Shown here piece by piece: positions 49,129 to 61,350 of a DNA stretch of 64,000 bases. Both the position numbers and the translations under genes were made by a program. Source of the stretch: DHVE2 group archaeon (GTDB lineage: Archaea > Thermoplasmatota > Thermoplasmata > Thermoplasmatales > Aciduliprofundaceae); assembly GCA_027023265.1 (NCBI GenBank), contig JALVVV010000049.1, positions 62,001-126,000 of the forward strand. Reading direction: 5' to 3'. Under the pieces are notes generated by a model that was given only the letters and a program-made list of their open reading frames with translations, had not been told where the DNA came from and did not search any database. How positions within the stretch are numbered: the stretch's first letter is position 1; every line of letters begins with the position of its first letter.

Positions 49129-50307
49129 ATGGTTCTCAAAGTCTTCAGGGACATCTCTACGATTCTTCGCGGAAACGTGCTCATATTATTCACAACATGG
49201 ATTCTTCTAAGCTTCGGTGAAAACATGGTTCACAGGTTTGACGGGATTTATTTCTCGGCACTTGGGGCATCGGATGTCATATTGGGATACATGGCATCGC
49301 TTACTTTTGGAATGATGGCCTTACTGCAACTCCCGGGTGGCCATTTAGCGGACACGTTAGGCAGAAAAAAAGTAATAGTGACCTTCACATTTGTCATGGC
49401 GTTCTCAATGCTGATATTCGCCTTCGCACCTAACTGGCAGTTTATAGTAATAGGGCTTGTGATTTCAAACATCTCCATGCTGTACCAGCCTGCACTGTTT
49501 TCCATTATCATGGACTCGCTACCTCCAGGAAGACGTGCAGAGGGATTTGCCATAACCAATCTTTCATCACTACCCGCCCTGATTGCCCCCGCGGTAGGTG
49601 GGTACGTGTTGTACACCATGGGCGTAATTCCTGGAATGCGACTGGGATACATCATCCTGTTCATCTTGGCATTCACTGCGGGAATACTGCGCCTGTTTCT
49701 CAAAGAAACGGTGAAAAAGAACAAGGAAGAAAGAGACAAGTTTGCAGCATACTTCAAAGTTCTCAAGAGCATCAATTTCAGGGCAAAAGGAATAATCGTA
49801 GTGGGGAGTTTGATTTCAGCATCAAGCGGCATGGTTAATTACTTTGTAATAAAGTACTCCTATTCCTATACCTCATCGCTAATTTTTGGAATAGCCATGG
49901 GGATTTCCATGCTAATCTCTGCGGTGGTAGGTATATTCATAGGACGTATGGGCGATTCTCATGGTAAAGAGAGATTCTACATAGCTGGAATACTTCTTCT
50001 CACCCTATCTCTTACAATTTTTATATTTCCAGCTGCAATTTTTCTTTTCACATATGCAATAATATCCGGTCTGGGCTCAGCGTTCTTCCAGCCTTCAAAC
50101 CAGGGACTAATAGCTGATCTGGTAAGCATAGAAAAAAGAGGAAGATTCACAGGAGTGTTCCTTTTCATCTCTTATCTGTCTGCCATGGCATTCAGTATGT
50201 GCTCAGGATACTTATACAGCATTTCTCCGGTTATCCTGTTCACGTTCTCAGCAGTGCTTTCATTAATCGCAGGATTAATAGCCATTAAAATATTCATCCA
50301 CGATTGA
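49129..50307 (+). CDS. MFS transporter
   Basis: 12-TM-like; GGHLADTLGRKKVI and FIGRMGDSHGKERFY loop motifs. Confidence 0.92.
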   Translation: MVLKVFRDISTILRGNVLILFTTWILLSFGENMVHRFDGIYFSALGASDVILGYMASLTFGMMALLQLPGGHLADTLGRKKVIVTFTFVMAFSMLIFAFAPNWQFIVIGLVISNISMLYQPALFSIIMDSLPPGRRAEGFAITNLSSLPALIAPAVGGYVLYTMGVIPGMRLGYIILFILAFTAGILRLFLKETVKKNKEERDKFAAYFKVLKSINFRAKGIIVVGSLISASSGMVNYFVIKYSYSYTSSLIFGIAMGISMLISAVVGIFIGRMGDSHGKERFYIAGILLLTLSLTIFIFPAAIFLFTYAIISGLGSAFFQPSNQGLIADLVSIEKRGRFTGVFLFISYLSAMAFSMCSGYLYSISPVILFTFSAVLSLIAGLIAIKIFIHD

Positions 50308-51736
50308 GTCGATTGCGTAGAGAAACGGGAACTATAACGAGGAGTAACACCGAAAAAACAGGATTTAGCTCAGGCACCACCCTTCCAACATGAATTACAA
50401 GGTACATGGTATAGTTTATGTGATAATAAGTTGAGTAAAAAGTCAGGGATATTGTGTAATTCCCCTGAGCATCGCTTGGAATGGTTATCACTGCAGTTTC
50501 ATTGAGCCAGTCATAAACACTGGTACGGTTCCAAGATGGAGTTTCGTTGAGGGAAACGTACAGGGGACCATGTGGTATTATGTGAAAATATGTGTCGTTC
50601 TTCGCACCGCCATTAGCCAGATACACATTAATTTTCACACTATCGCCCGGAAGAGCATAATAACTCCAGTTCTCAATGAAACCATCGGGAATATAATACG
50701 GCGCGTCACCATACTTGTAAATAGTATTGAAGTATCCTGCAAAGAAGTTGGCAACGCTGGCGTTGTGGATGATTACACCAACAGTGTGCGTCTCATTATC
50801 AAGGTACTCATAATCCCAGTTAGCATCACCTATGTACACGGAGTCATCGGAGATTACCATCTTCAGATGGGTTATGGTTGATGAAGAATCGTAGATTACA
50901 TTCACCCCGCTATTTTTTAGATAGTTGTAAGCGTTTTCACTGTCATGGTCATCCAAAACCACCTTAGCTATGCTTCCCTTATCCACAACTTCATCAATCA
51001 GGTTATCCACACGAGATTCTGTAGAATTTGGGTCTGAGTAATAAGCCATAGTGTATAGTCCAACGTACAACCTATCTCTCGCCGATGCAATCAGATTGTA
51101 TAGAGAGGAATAGGTGTAACCGTCATAAGTGGTCTCCACGCTCAGGTTGCCAGCGGATTCACTAACTTCCCCTATTTCAGGCGTAATATTGGCATCATTC
51201 CATAATGAATTGAAATATGAAACGTAGAATTCTGCAATGGTGGAATTAAATATAAACACACCAAACTCGTTGTTCTTGCCCAGAGCGTAAGGGCTCCAGT
51301 TATGAGAACCTATGTACACAACTTTTCCATCGATTACAACCATCTTGGTATGAAGGAAAGTGTTAGACGAATCGTTTTTAACGTTTACCCCCTGCTCCCT
51401 TAGATAATTCACGGCATACCAGTTTGAAGATATCTCCCCTTCAAAGAGAACACGGACATCCACCCCACGATTTTTCGCAGCGATTAAAGAATTGAGAAGT
51501 GTTTTCACAGGCTCATAGTCACTTATAACGTTCATCGAGATAAAAATTGAAGATGTGGCATTATCTATAAGATGCTTAACAATGGGCGCGTAGCCATAGT
51601 TTTCCACGGGAACAATATTCAAACCATCATCAGTAACTGCTCTGATAACATTTGCAGAGGAATAGTGGAACATTGATAAAAACAGGGCGGAAATTATCAC
51701 CAGAGATAACATCAAAGCATATTTTGAAATTCCCAT
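50294..51736 (-). CDS. Membrane-anchored phospholipase D-like protein
   Basis: Two HxK motifs: FLHTKMVVIDGKVVYIGSHNWS and ITHLKMVISDDSVYIGDANWD; signal peptide and C-terminal TM. Confidence 0.9.
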   Translation of the reverse strand: MGISKYALMLSLVIISALFLSMFHYSSANVIRAVTDDGLNIVPVENYGYAPIVKHLIDNATSSIFISMNVISDYEPVKTLLNSLIAAKNRGVDVRVLFEGEISSNWYAVNYLREQGVNVKNDSSNTFLHTKMVVIDGKVVYIGSHNWSPYALGKNNEFGVFIFNSTIAEFYVSYFNSLWNDANITPEIGEVSESAGNLSVETTYDGYTYSSLYNLIASARDRLYVGLYTMAYYSDPNSTESRVDNLIDEVVDKGSIAKVVLDDHDSENAYNYLKNSGVNVIYDSSSTITHLKMVISDDSVYIGDANWDYEYLDNETHTVGVIIHNASVANFFAGYFNTIYKYGDAPYYIPDGFIENWSYYALPGDSVKINVYLANGGAKNDTYFHIIPHGPLYVSLNETPSWNRTSVYDWLNETAVITIPSDAQGNYTISLTFYSTYYHINYTMYLVIHVGRVVPELNPVFSVLLLVIVPVSLRNRLNRG

Positions 51737-51773
51737 ACAAAACGAATGGTATTAAAAGACATAAACCTTTTTA

Positions 51774-53907
<2,134 letters not shown>

Positions 53908-54207
53908 TTACCCCCGTACATACGGCAAGAGAAAATGCCTCATTGCTCTCAAAGAGTTTATATCCTTGGACAAAATCTTTATATCACCCGTGTCAAAATC
54001 CACGATAAGTAAACCACTCTCGTCAATTAACACATCCCTGATACTATTTGATGGAATTTCATACCATGTCTCATCGCTGTTCAACACAATGCCCTCCACA
54101 GACAGGTACAACTGGCCTTTCTTCCACAAAAACCGAATTTTATCCGGCTTTTTGTCCATATCGATTACATATTCAACCTTGCTTATGCGCTTTACCTTCA
54201 AGCACAT
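53908..54207 (-). CDS. Hypothetical archaeal protein
   Basis: ORF from MCLKVKRISK; ATGA overlap with the upstream gene. Confidence 0.7.
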   Translation of the reverse strand: MCLKVKRISKVEYVIDMDKKPDKIRFLWKKGQLYLSVEGIVLNSDETWYEIPSNSIRDVLIDESGLLIVDFDTGDIKILSKDINSLRAMRHFLLPYVRG

Positions 54208-56003
54208 CACCTGATGTGACCCAAGCTGAAAGAGCCAAGCTGTATCCCACTCTTGGAAGCCGTTACCTCTATCCAACCCCTGCTCTGCACTTCGGTTATA
54301 CCCTTAACAGATAGGAAGGTCTTGTGAGATTCCATCTTGAATTCAATCATACCTTCCATCAAGCTACCAACCATCTGTATCTCGTTCTCACTGTGCAAAC
54401 CCTTTTCCACAAGATAAAGAGAAACTGCCTTGTCCCTCTTGCGCCATGATGTGAATATCTGGAGAAACTTTAGAAGGTCCTGCTGGTTCATGTAAGCCAT
54501 AATCGTGGACAGACTCATGAATGCCATCCGGTAATACGGATACTTCTCTTTTAATTTCTTGGATATTTCCGCAGTTTTGTTGAGCAAACCATCAACATCC
54601 GTCTGATTATCTAAATATATAACGCCCTCCAATTCCTCTGTCTCCCCTATGCTCTTGGAGTATGCATCTATGTAATAAACCAGTTCCATCTTCTCATACT
54701 GCTCATAGGTAGGAAGCACGAAGCTCATTGCCTCTCGAATCTCCAACGCAGTCTTGTCCGTGAGAATCCAGATTATTGGAATACCCTTTTTGAGCCCTTC
54801 AGCCATGAATGAGTATATCAAAATCTCCTTCTTGCTATAAGGTGGACCGTAAATAATAATATTCGAACCTATGGGAAATCCCCCATAAAGGAGATCATCA
54901 AGTCTCCGCGTTCCGGTCTTTACCTTTTTCTCCTTAATCTCAGATTTTATTTCTTCTTCAGCCATCGCTATTTCCTCTTCAACGAGACCTTCCATCTTGG
55001 CTTTGAGCTCCCTCTCCTTCGCTTCTAAGTATTTCATCTTGATTCTGAGTTCTTCCTCCTTTCTATTAATTTCTTCCTGCAGATCCTCCAACCTGCGCTT
55101 GAGCTCGAGCTCGTCCATATCCCCCATTTCGCTCTTTGCCATTTCCAAATTCCGCAGCTCTTTTTCCAATTTTTTCTCACGGAACATCAAATCCTGCTCT
55201 CTCCGGGTAAGCTCCTCCTCCTTGTATTTTATCATATCCTGCAATTTCTTCATTTCCTCTTCTTTTACCTTTATGTCACTTTTCAATTCAGCAATGAGCT
55301 TCTCCTTCTCTGCAAGCTGCTCCGTCAAATCTTTTATTCTATCCAGAAGCTCCTTGGTATTCGCATCCCTGGCAAGATTTTTAAGCTCATCTAACTGGTC
55401 AGTGGAAATTGCAGTCAAACTTGTGGTTTCCAGAGCCAATCTCTTCTCCTTCATCTCCAGTTCTATTTCCTTCTGTTTGAGCTCCATCTCCAGCATTTTG
55501 AGCTCCCTGGCATCCTGGGGCAATTCCTTAACCGCTTCCTGCTTCAGTATTTCAAGTTCTTTACGGAGCTTTTCAACCTCATCTTCAAGCTCTTCCCTCT
55601 TTGCGCTCTCAACTTCGAGAAGACTTTTCAGGCGAAGATTTTCCTTAATAACATTGTCAATATTTACCCCTCCACCTTCAACCGATTCCTTTATCTCCTC
55701 GGCCTTCTCCTTCAATTCTTCAACTTTTTCCCCACCTATGGCCATCTCATCCGACCAATCCAAAAATGCTTCCTCGTCCCCCTCCAACCACTTTTTGAGT
55801 GCCTCTGCGTCAGCCTCTTCGTCTTCAAGGAGAATCTCCGATTCGTCCCCACCCAAAAGCCATGACTTGAGAGATTGCTCGTTTTTAAGAGATTCGTACT
55901 CTTCTTTAGTGTACTGCGTACCACAATTATTACATTTCAAGGTCTTCGGGTCAATTATCCCGCCGCACTTGGGGCAAATAACCTCCTGGTCACTCATACT
56001 CAT
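54207..56003 (-). CDS. Zinc-ribbon, long coiled-coil and KaiC/RecA-like ATPase protein
   Basis: ICPKCGGIIDPKTLKCNNCGTQ; more than 250 aa coiled-coil; TGTRRLDDLLYGGFPIGSNIIIYGPPYSKKEIL. Confidence 0.85.
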   Translation of the reverse strand: MSMSDQEVICPKCGGIIDPKTLKCNNCGTQYTKEEYESLKNEQSLKSWLLGGDESEILLEDEEADAEALKKWLEGDEEAFLDWSDEMAIGGEKVEELKEKAEEIKESVEGGGVNIDNVIKENLRLKSLLEVESAKREELEDEVEKLRKELEILKQEAVKELPQDARELKMLEMELKQKEIELEMKEKRLALETTSLTAISTDQLDELKNLARDANTKELLDRIKDLTEQLAEKEKLIAELKSDIKVKEEEMKKLQDMIKYKEEELTRREQDLMFREKKLEKELRNLEMAKSEMGDMDELELKRRLEDLQEEINRKEEELRIKMKYLEAKERELKAKMEGLVEEEIAMAEEEIKSEIKEKKVKTGTRRLDDLLYGGFPIGSNIIIYGPPYSKKEILIYSFMAEGLKKGIPIIWILTDKTALEIREAMSFVLPTYEQYEKMELVYYIDAYSKSIGETEELEGVIYLDNQTDVDGLLNKTAEISKKLKEKYPYYRMAFMSLSTIMAYMNQQDLLKFLQIFTSWRKRDKAVSLYLVEKGLHSENEIQMVGSLMEGMIEFKMESHKTFLSVKGITEVQSRGWIEVTASKSGIQLGSFSLGHIR

Positions 56004-56218
56004 CCAACTAAAGTCATTCTCACTACGTTGTTCCCCCGCAATATCACAACTCCGAGTTTCCGCGTCATTTCTGAAGTTCTCTCTTCAGTGTCCTCAAGAA
56101 CCATATTCATGTAATCGTCAAATCCCACGAGCTTGCCCACCAACTCGCGATTATCCTTGAGCAAAAGGGATATTCTCTTGTTCATAAAGCTTTCCAGCAT
56201 CTTTAACGGCATTGTCAT
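56000..56218 (-). CDS. LSm (Sm-like) RNA-binding protein
   Basis: MNKRISLLLKDNRELVGKLVGFDDYMNMVLEDTEER...VILRGNNVVRM. Confidence 0.93.
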   Translation of the reverse strand: MTMPLKMLESFMNKRISLLLKDNRELVGKLVGFDDYMNMVLEDTEERTSEMTRKLGVVILRGNNVVRMTLVG

Positions 56219-56260
56219 TTTTCCACCACCTTCCTTAATTTATAACACCCATATAAACCT

Positions 56261-56416
56261 TTAGTTGAAATCAAAGAAATCCTCCTCATCACCGCTGTTG
56301 CTCTCCACTATTTCCTGAAGGAGACTTCTCAACAGCTTTTTCATCTCGTCCATCTCCCTGCGGAGATGCTTTACCTCCCTGGCCAACTGGTTAACATCCA
56401 CTTCTTCAGGCACCAT
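56261..56416 (-). CDS. Small coiled-coil protein (51 aa)
   Basis: Manual translation MVPEEVDVNQLAREVKHLRREMDEMKKLLRSLLQEIVESNSGDEEDFFDFN; below the ORF-track cutoff. Confidence 0.6.
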   Translation of the reverse strand: MVPEEVDVNQLAREVKHLRREMDEMKKLLRSLLQEIVESNSGDEEDFFDFN

Positions 56417-56460
56417 ATCTCTCAATTCTCCTTATTGTATTTAAGGTTACCTGTGAATCT

Positions 56461-56682
56461 TCAATCGTAAGGTATTACCTCGTCAATGAGGTCAACATGG
56501 CTGAGAATCATCCTCCTGCAGCAGTACCGCTCGACCCCAAGCTCGTCAAATATTTTTTCTATCTCCTCCGAAGTGGGCTCCCTTTTCTCGTTCTCCCTTA
56601 TGAACTTTACCCTGTTGACAAAGGCAACATAGTCAGAGGCAATAACCCGACCGCAGGAAAAACAACGTACAGGGATAATCAT
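56461..56682 (-). CDS. rpo10: DNA-directed RNA polymerase subunit Rpo10 (RpoN)
   Basis: [18 protein letters not shown]...[25 protein letters not shown]. Confidence 0.95.
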   Translation of the reverse strand: MIIPVRCFSCGRVIASDYVAFVNRVKFIRENEKREPTSEEIEKIFDELGVERYCCRRMILSHVDLIDEVIPYD

Positions 56683-56686
56683 GGTA

Positions 56687-57085
56687 TCACCTGTACGACT
56701 TCTGCCTGCGTTTTCTAGCACCGCGGCCAAGCGGCAGCTTTGGCAGCTTGCGGCGCACATCATTTACAAGCAAACTCCTGTCATACTCTTTGAACAGAGA
56801 TTCTATGCTCGGGTCCTCAAAGTATTTCGCAAGAGCACGGGCAACGGCTGTCCTCGCGGCTTCGGCCTGACCAACAACCCCGCCACCGCGAACCTTCACA
56901 TCGATATCCACATTATTCGCCCTGTCTCCTACCAAATACACGGGCTCCAAAACAGAATACCTGGCAATTTCCGGCTCGTAAATCTCAAAAGGCCTGTGAT
57001 TTATCCTGAACCTGCCCTTGCCATCCTTAACCACTGCCTTTGCAACGGCGGTCTTTCTCTTACCACTTGCAACAACTACCTTCAC
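56687..57085 (-). CDS. rpsI: 30S ribosomal protein S9
   Basis: [18 protein letters not shown]...[22 protein letters not shown]...[11 protein letters not shown]. Confidence 0.96.
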   Translation of the reverse strand: MKVVVASGKRKTAVAKAVVKDGKGRFRINHRPFEIYEPEIARYSVLEPVYLVGDRANNVDIDVKVRGGGVVGQAEAARTAVARALAKYFEDPSIESLFKEYDRSLLVNDVRRKLPKLPLGRGARKRRQKSYR

Positions 57086-57089
57086 AATA

Positions 57090-57515
57090 TCACCTCACCT
57101 TGGCACCCAGCTGTACGGACAAGTCTTTAAGGGTAGTGTACCCCTTCAACTTTGTGTTTTTAGCATCCTCGTACTGAAAAGCATTCTTCACGCCCAAATC
57201 CTTAGGAACGCCCATATAAACTTTCAATCTCCTGTAAGCATCAACGCCCCTGGACTTCTTCATGGGGAGCATCCCCCGCACCGTCCTTCTGAGTATGCGA
57301 TCTGGACTCTTGGGATAATAAGGACCCTTTCTAACACTCCCTATTTCTCTACGGGAAGTGTACTTCTCAATTATGTTATCCTTGTTTCCAATTATCACGG
57401 CTTTTTCGGCATTAATAACCACGATTTCCTCGCCGTTGAGCAGGTCCCTTGCTATTTTACTTGCAAGGCGCCCTAACACCATATTACTTGCGTCAACAAC
57501 CTTCACAAGAATCAC
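57090..57515 (-). CDS. rplM: 50S ribosomal protein L13
   Basis: VLGRLASKIARDLLNGEEIVVINAEKAVIIG...RTVRGMLPMKKSRG. Confidence 0.96.
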   Translation of the reverse strand: MILVKVVDASNMVLGRLASKIARDLLNGEEIVVINAEKAVIIGNKDNIIEKYTSRREIGSVRKGPYYPKSPDRILRRTVRGMLPMKKSRGVDAYRRLKVYMGVPKDLGVKNAFQYEDAKNTKLKGYTTLKDLSVQLGAKVR

Positions 57516-57865
57516 CCCATAATCCTAACATTTGAGCCTTTCGGATTCTCCATCATAAGCTGACTAATGCTGATTACCCTGCCGCCAGCGTTCTTAACCT
57601 TTTCCTCGGCTTTCTTGGAAAACTTCCAGGCTGCCACAGTTACCTTTTTATCAAGGGCTCCAGACCCGAGAAGTTTTCCGGGCACAACCAAAACCTCACC
57701 ATCTTTGGCGTATCTCTGTATCCTGCTAACGTTCACTTCCGCGTGATTGCTGCTGGGACTTTCAAGCCTCATAGCTATATCCTTCCAGATTTTAGCGTTA
57801 TTTTCTCTAGCTTTATTTTTAAGCTCTCGTATGAGCTCCATCAGTTCAGGGTTCTCCTTCTTCAT
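57512..57865 (-). CDS. rpl18e: 50S ribosomal protein L18e
   Basis: NHAEVNVSRIQRYAKDGEVLVVPGKLLGSGALDKKVTVAAWKFSKKAEEKV. Confidence 0.95.
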   Translation of the reverse strand: MKKENPELMELIRELKNKARENNAKIWKDIAMRLESPSSNHAEVNVSRIQRYAKDGEVLVVPGKLLGSGALDKKVTVAAWKFSKKAEEKVKNAGGRVISISQLMMENPKGSNVRIMG

Positions 57866-57931
57866 ATTGAATCCCCCGCTTTGCACACTGCAATAGGCAT
57901 TTCCTTTATAAATGTTTTCATATTACCCGCG

Positions 57932-58783
57932 GTGGAAAACCTGAAGTATGTGATAGGATTGATATCCGTCTCACTGATTTGGGGCGCAACATTTCCCTTG
58001 GTAAAAGTATCACTGGATTACATCTCTCCCATCGGGTTTTTATCGCTTCGCTTTCTGCTTGCTTTTGCAATTTTACTTGGTATTTACTTCAGGAGGATTA
58101 TGAAGCACAGAGATGCGATTAAAGCATCCATGATTTTGGGAATTTTTCTGTTCATGGGATACGCATTTCAAACAGTTGGATTGAAATACACCACCTCTTC
58201 CAACGCAGGTTTCATCACGGGGCTATACGTGGTTTTCACGCCAATATTTTCTCATTTTACCGTGAAGGAGCGCATTGGTAAAAGAGTGGTCCTCGCTCTT
58301 TTGCTATCTCTATCGGGATTGTACCTTTTATCTGGAATCAGCGGGTTCAACATCGGGGATATTTTGGAACTGTTCTGCGCCGTGGCATACGGCGTGCATG
58401 TGGCACTGATAGGAAAATTCAGCAGAGAGAAAGACGCAGTAACGCTGACAATGATGCAGCTATTCTTCGTGTTTCTCTTATCATCGGCATGGTGGGCGGG
58501 AGAGGGACCAAAAATCAATCCCGTTCCCGTACTGTTATTTGGCATAGTGTTCACGGGCATATTCGCATCGGCAATTGGAATACTGGTTCAGGTTCACGCA
58601 CAGAAACACATTCCACCGTCCAGAGCTGCCATAATATTCACCACAGAGCCAGCATTTGCAGGGGTGTTCTCGTACGCGTTTCTTGGAGAAGGATTCTCCT
58701 GGTTAGGAATAATCGGTGCAGTCCTGATACTCATAGCGATGCTTCTTGTAGCTTTAGAAAAAGAGCCCAGAGAATTTCTGTAG
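57932..58783 (+). CDS. EamA/DMT family transporter
   Basis: LISVSLIWGATFPLVKVSLDYISPIGFLSLRFLLA; 10-TM pattern; GTG start inferred. Confidence 0.88.
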   Translation: MENLKYVIGLISVSLIWGATFPLVKVSLDYISPIGFLSLRFLLAFAILLGIYFRRIMKHRDAIKASMILGIFLFMGYAFQTVGLKYTTSSNAGFITGLYVVFTPIFSHFTVKERIGKRVVLALLLSLSGLYLLSGISGFNIGDILELFCAVAYGVHVALIGKFSREKDAVTLTMMQLFFVFLLSSAWWAGEGPKINPVPVLLFGIVFTGIFASAIGILVQVHAQKHIPPSRAAIIFTTEPAFAGVFSYAFLGEGFSWLGIIGAVLILIAMLLVALEKEPREFL

Positions 58784-59471
58784 CTTTGCCTCGAAAAACG
58801 CAGTCTGCGACTTCTGACACGGGGGTGCTTTCAACGTTTATTTCAACGACAAACGCACCGTGCTCTTTGGCTACAAAAGGCAGGGACGCGGCTGGATACA
58901 CCCTGGCGGATGTGCCAATCACAAAGAACACCTCGGAGTTTTCTGCTATTTCAAACACATCCTGGATTTTATTCACCGGCTCCCCGAACCACACCACATC
59001 CGGCCTGAGCATAGAGCCGCATTTTGGACATCTTGGGGGAATCTCGCTCAGAGGAGTTTTGTAGTTTGTCTCCACATGAGAACAGGATGTGCACCTGAAT
59101 CTCCAGATGCTGCCGTGCAACTCTATCACATTCTTGCTTCCTGCGAGAAAATGTAAGCCATCTATGTTTTGCGTGATTACCCACATATCAAAGTACTTCT
59201 CCATCTCCGCCAATACTTCGTGCGCGCGGTTGGGCTTTTTACCTTTCATATTCACCCGCCGCTCATCGTAAAACTTCCAGACGAGAAGAGGGTCATCACG
59301 AAACCCCTCAACGCTGGCAACCTTCTCCATGGGGTAATTTTCCCATAGCCCACCGTTGCCCCTGAAAGTTGGAATGCCGCTCTCAGCGGAGATTCCCGCC
59401 CCTGTGAGAGCCGCAACGCGCCGGGAATTTTTAAGAACATCAACCAAGCCGTTTATAGAAGAACACACCAT
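58731..59471 (-). CDS. Sir2-family NAD-dependent deacylase
   Basis: VAALTGAGISAESGIPTFRG, VITQNIDGLH, CxxC...CPKCG, VVWFGEPV. Confidence 0.95.
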   Translation of the reverse strand: MVCSSINGLVDVLKNSRRVAALTGAGISAESGIPTFRGNGGLWENYPMEKVASVEGFRDDPLLVWKFYDERRVNMKGKKPNRAHEVLAEMEKYFDMWVITQNIDGLHFLAGSKNVIELHGSIWRFRCTSCSHVETNYKTPLSEIPPRCPKCGSMLRPDVVWFGEPVNKIQDVFEIAENSEVFFVIGTSARVYPAASLPFVAKEHGAFVVEINVESTPVSEVADCVFRGKATEILWALFLKLQEASL

Positions 59472-59514
59472 ATCAAAAAAAATCGGGAGAAAGTATTTTT
59501 TATTTTCGGAAAAA

Positions 59515-60807
59515 TCATAGAGAGGACAGGAACCTGTACGCTTCGTCTTCCTGGTAACAGTAGCGCACCCTGTTGAACTCCCTCTTCATCTCCTTTACTT
59601 CCTCGCGAGCCTCGTCTATTTTCCCGTCCATGGCCACTTTCTTTATGAGCTCGGCCACGTGCTTCATCTCTCCCTCTTTCATTCCCAAACGGGTTAGTTC
59701 CTGCACGCCCAATCTTATTCCGCTGGGATTTCTCGGCTTCTTCGGGTCATCGTAGGGCAGAAGATTGTAGTTGCAAATTATGTTCGCCTTCTCTAAATCT
59801 TCGGCAACTTTCCTTCCGCCACCCTGGGCAACGACATCCACTAAAACGGTATGCGATTTCGTGAATCCGTTTTTCTCACCCAAAACCTTGAAACCTAAGC
59901 TGTGAAGCTCTTCCGCAAGGGTTTGAGCGTTCTTCACTATTTGCTCCGCGTACTGCCTTCCGAACTCAATGTGCTCCGCGAGGGAAATTGCAAGAGCTGC
60001 CATGTGGTGCAGGTGGTGATTGCTTATCACCCCCGGAAATACCCCCCGCTGAATTTTTTTCCACAATTTTTCCCTCTGTTCCTCGTCCCCCTTCGGGTTG
60101 CCCAGTATTATACCGCGCTGCGGACCCGGCAGGGTTTTGTGCGTTGAGCCGGTCATCACGTCTGCGCCTTCGTGCAGCGGGTCCTGGAACTGCCCACCAG
60201 CAATTAAACCGAGCACATGGGCGCCATCGTACCAGACCTTTGCGCCTACCTCATCAAGAGCATCGCGCAATTCTTTTATCGGCGCTGGAAACAGGAAAAC
60301 GCTCCTTCCGAACAATGCAACCTTCGGCTTCACTATTTTTATCAATTTCGCAGTCAAATCCACATCTAAATTCATCTCGTCCACGTCAAAGGGATACTCT
60401 ATCTTGTTCACGCCGCGCATGCCAACCGCACCGAATTTCGCGCTGCTTATGTGCGCACCGCCCTGAAGCGGGGGACCGGTCATGACATCTCCCGGCTTTA
60501 GAAGGGAGAAAATAACCGCCTGATTCGCGTTGGTGCCGCTTATGGGACGAACATCCGCATACGGAACGTTGAAAAGTTTTTTCGCAAGCTCGGTGGTTAT
60601 TCTTTCGATTTCGTCCACATATATATTCCCCTGATAATATCTCTTTCCCGGCAGGCCTTCAGCGTAGCGATTGTGCAAATCCGAGACGAGATATTTCATC
60701 GCCGCAGGACTGAGAAGATTCTCCGATGCAATCATCGGCAAAGAGTCCCGGAACCAATCCGTGTGCTTCTTTACCAGCTCCTCGAGTTTAACAGCTTCGT
60801 CGAGCAT
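59515..60807 (-). CDS. glyA: Serine hydroxymethyltransferase
   Basis: SENLLSPAAMKYLVSDLHNRYAEGLPGKRYYQG; TGSTHKTLPGPQRGIILG. Confidence 0.95.
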   Translation of the reverse strand: MLDEAVKLEELVKKHTDWFRDSLPMIASENLLSPAAMKYLVSDLHNRYAEGLPGKRYYQGNIYVDEIERITTELAKKLFNVPYADVRPISGTNANQAVIFSLLKPGDVMTGPPLQGGAHISSAKFGAVGMRGVNKIEYPFDVDEMNLDVDLTAKLIKIVKPKVALFGRSVFLFPAPIKELRDALDEVGAKVWYDGAHVLGLIAGGQFQDPLHEGADVMTGSTHKTLPGPQRGIILGNPKGDEEQREKLWKKIQRGVFPGVISNHHLHHMAALAISLAEHIEFGRQYAEQIVKNAQTLAEELHSLGFKVLGEKNGFTKSHTVLVDVVAQGGGRKVAEDLEKANIICNYNLLPYDDPKKPRNPSGIRLGVQELTRLGMKEGEMKHVAELIKKVAMDGKIDEAREEVKEMKREFNRVRYCYQEDEAYRFLSSL

Positions 60808-60887
60808 TTTATCACCATGCCATCATGGCCGCAAGGTATTATAATGTTTCACTGAAATTTTTAACTTGAAAGTTTCTTTTTTGGAAT

Positions 60888-61346
60888 TTACGGCAGGCGA
60901 ACCGGAGACCATATCTCGCGCCCGTAGCAGAGGATGCGCATTCCTATCCCATCATTGCTCGTGAATTTTTTTGAGAGAGATTGCACCACTAAGAAATCTC
61001 CGGAGTCCACAACGCTGTTATTGTTTTTGTCGATGATTTCTGCGGTGTAATTTTCAGATACCCATATGTTTTTCGTGGGATTGTATTTCAACGCTTCCAC
61101 ATTTCCGCTCGAGTTAACCAGTATGGTTATCCAGCTTATGTTGGTGACATGATATGGGTTATTGAGGTATATCTCGAACTCCACCGTTTTTCTATCTTCT
61201 GATATGGAGTATTGCGTTAATCTTCCGTTTATGAAATTGCAGGAGCACCCACCAACGCCTGCAACCATGATGTACACCGTCACCGCCAGAACCACGACAG
61301 CGATTATAACCGCAATGGGAATCAATATTTTCAGGAATTTTCTCAT
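60888..61346 (-). CDS. Divergent type IV pilin-like protein with CxC motif
   Basis: MRKFLKILIPIAVIIAVVVLAVTVYIMVAGVGGCSC; IIDKNNNSVVDSGDFLVV. Confidence 0.7.
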   Translation of the reverse strand: MRKFLKILIPIAVIIAVVVLAVTVYIMVAGVGGCSCNFINGRLTQYSISEDRKTVEFEIYLNNPYHVTNISWITILVNSSGNVEALKYNPTKNIWVSENYTAEIIDKNNNSVVDSGDFLVVQSLSKKFTSNDGIGMRILCYGREIWSPVRLP

Positions 61347-61350
61347 TTTA

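Noticed and set aside
54997-56160. 387-aa Ser/Phe-rich plus-strand ORF
   Set aside because: Mirror of the coiled-coil coding strand of the KaiC-like gene; typical shadow ORF.
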